Shown piece after piece: positions 6,201 through 6,538 of a DNA stretch of 6,538 bases. Origin of the DNA: Candidatus Cloacimonadota bacterium (GTDB taxonomy: Bacteria > Cloacimonadota > Cloacimonadia > Cloacimonadales > TCS61); contig JAUVKM010000125.1 in NCBI GenBank assembly GCA_030596265.1, positions 1 through 6,538 on the forward strand, read 5' to 3'. Both the position numbers and the translations under genes were made by a program. Below the pieces are notes generated by a model, which did not search any database, had not been told where the DNA came from, and saw nothing but the letters and a program-made list of their open reading frames with translations. How positions within the stretch are numbered: the first letter of the stretch is position 1; each line of letters starts with the position of its first letter.

Positions 6201-6230
6201 TTATCCGTGCTTATCTGCGCATATCCATGA
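6201..6230 (+). repeat. ATCCGTG 10-base tandem repeat, copy 3
   Basis: Three consecutive units of exactly 10 bases can be read: TTATCCGTGC (6201-6210), TTATCTGCGC (6211-6220) and ATATCCATGA (6221-6230). They share a T-A-T-C core in phase. The repeat lies in the 132-base spacer between the VOC gene and the propeller/MORN-like gene, without a hairpin pair beside it. The rest of that spacer is AT-rich; a TATTATACA stretch (6159-6151, minus strand) could hold a -10 box, but no convincing -35 partner is visible. Confidence 0.5.
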
Positions 6231-6259
6231 GCTACTATTCTGAAACTATTAGAATGATA

Positions 6260-6538
6260 TTACGTTTTACTCCAGATAGAGAGACGGTTTCCATTAACAT
6301 CTAAAAATGATGCATAAAAGCCCATATCATCACCGATCTCTGTTTTCGGTAATGTCTGTTTTCCACCGGCAGAAATGATCTCAGCCATTTTAGTTGGAAT
6401 ATCATCACACTCGATCACCAGATTCGGACCACCTTTGCTAACTTTCATATCGGGATCGAATCCACCGCCAACTAAACCATCTTTGAAGAAAGCATAATTT
6501 CCACCTTCCATAACTTCAACTTCCCAGCCAAATACATC
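6260..6538 (-). CDS. Glyoxalase/VOC-family protein, 5' end outside window
   Basis: Only the last 92 codons are present; the reading frame stays open to the window edge, and the visible part begins DVFGWEVEV before the methionine at 6511, so that ATG is internal. The opening resembles the FYKxVFGWxxE start of glyoxalase-like VOC proteins of the COG3324 type. Further matches are a GGGF turn, LVIECDDIPTKMAEIISAGG, and PKTEIGDDMGFYASFLDVNGNRLSIW, which is the usual end of the second beta-alpha-beta-beta-beta module. In metal-dependent relatives a glutamate often lies near this end; here the corresponding stretch is GNRLSIW, without an obvious glutamate, so metal-dependent lactoylglutathione lyase activity should not be assumed. 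The family includes dioxygenases, isomerases and binding proteins, and the substrate is not predictable. It ends 132 bases before the propeller/MORN-like gene. Confidence 0.88.
   Translation of the reverse strand, partial: DVFGWEVEVMEGGNYAFFKDGLVGGGFDPDMKVSKGGPNLVIECDDIPTKMAEIISAGGKQTLPKTEIGDDMGFYASFLDVNGNRLSIWSKT

Noticed and set aside
174..6230. CRISPR array
   Set aside because: The ATCCGTG units are about 10 bases, degenerate and without spacers of constant length, and no cas gene is present.
6237..6255. Stem ATTCT/AGAAT after the VOC stop as a terminator
   Set aside because: The stem is only five base pairs with a nine-base loop and has no T-tract on the minus strand.

Overview
All six genes in this window lie on the minus strand. 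The DNA is AT-rich. The proteins point to a Gram-negative bacterium: there is a lipoprotein signal with a C-terminal aromatic barrel-like end, a large exported propeller/MORN-like protein, and an aldo/keto reductase fused to an iron-sulfur module of the kind common in anaerobes. The phylum cannot be fixed from sequence alone. An AT-rich member of the Bacteroidota/FCB side of the tree or a related candidate phylum (for example Cloacimonadota) would fit, but that is a guess.

In the direction of transcription (right to left), the window opens with the 3' part of a glyoxalase/VOC-family gene (6538-6260, truncated by the window edge). A 132-base spacer follows. Next is a probable two-gene unit: an 804-residue exported protein made of a seven-bladed propeller, about twelve MORN/YwqK-like repeats and an unnamed C-terminal domain (6127-3713), then a RarD-type EamA permease (3709-2819) only three bases downstream. 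A 126-base spacer follows with a paired-hairpin element. A second probable unit holds a membrane-anchored bacterial PH-domain protein (2692-2096), a small outer-membrane lipoprotein candidate that overlaps it by four bases as GTGA (2099-1377), and the ferredoxin-type aldo/keto reductase (1345-206). The last 205 bases hold a second copy of the paired-hairpin element plus a separate palindrome.

The genes look like ordinary accessory or housekeeping functions and do not form an obvious single pathway. The non-coding DNA is the more interesting part. Two copies of a roughly 70-base, two-hairpin element sit just beyond the 3' ends of the two gene clusters. Their first hairpin is nearly identical in sequence, while the second keeps its fold and exact length despite many changes, including one compensated base pair. 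Both copies are followed by a T-tract and a short ATCCGTG-containing repeat with about 10-base periodicity, but on opposite sides, as if the hairpin pair had been placed in either orientation. A third ATCCGTG repeat lies in the spacer beside the VOC gene. A GTAG-headed palindrome near the left edge resembles REP elements. No transposase, tRNA, rRNA or CRISPR array is visible.
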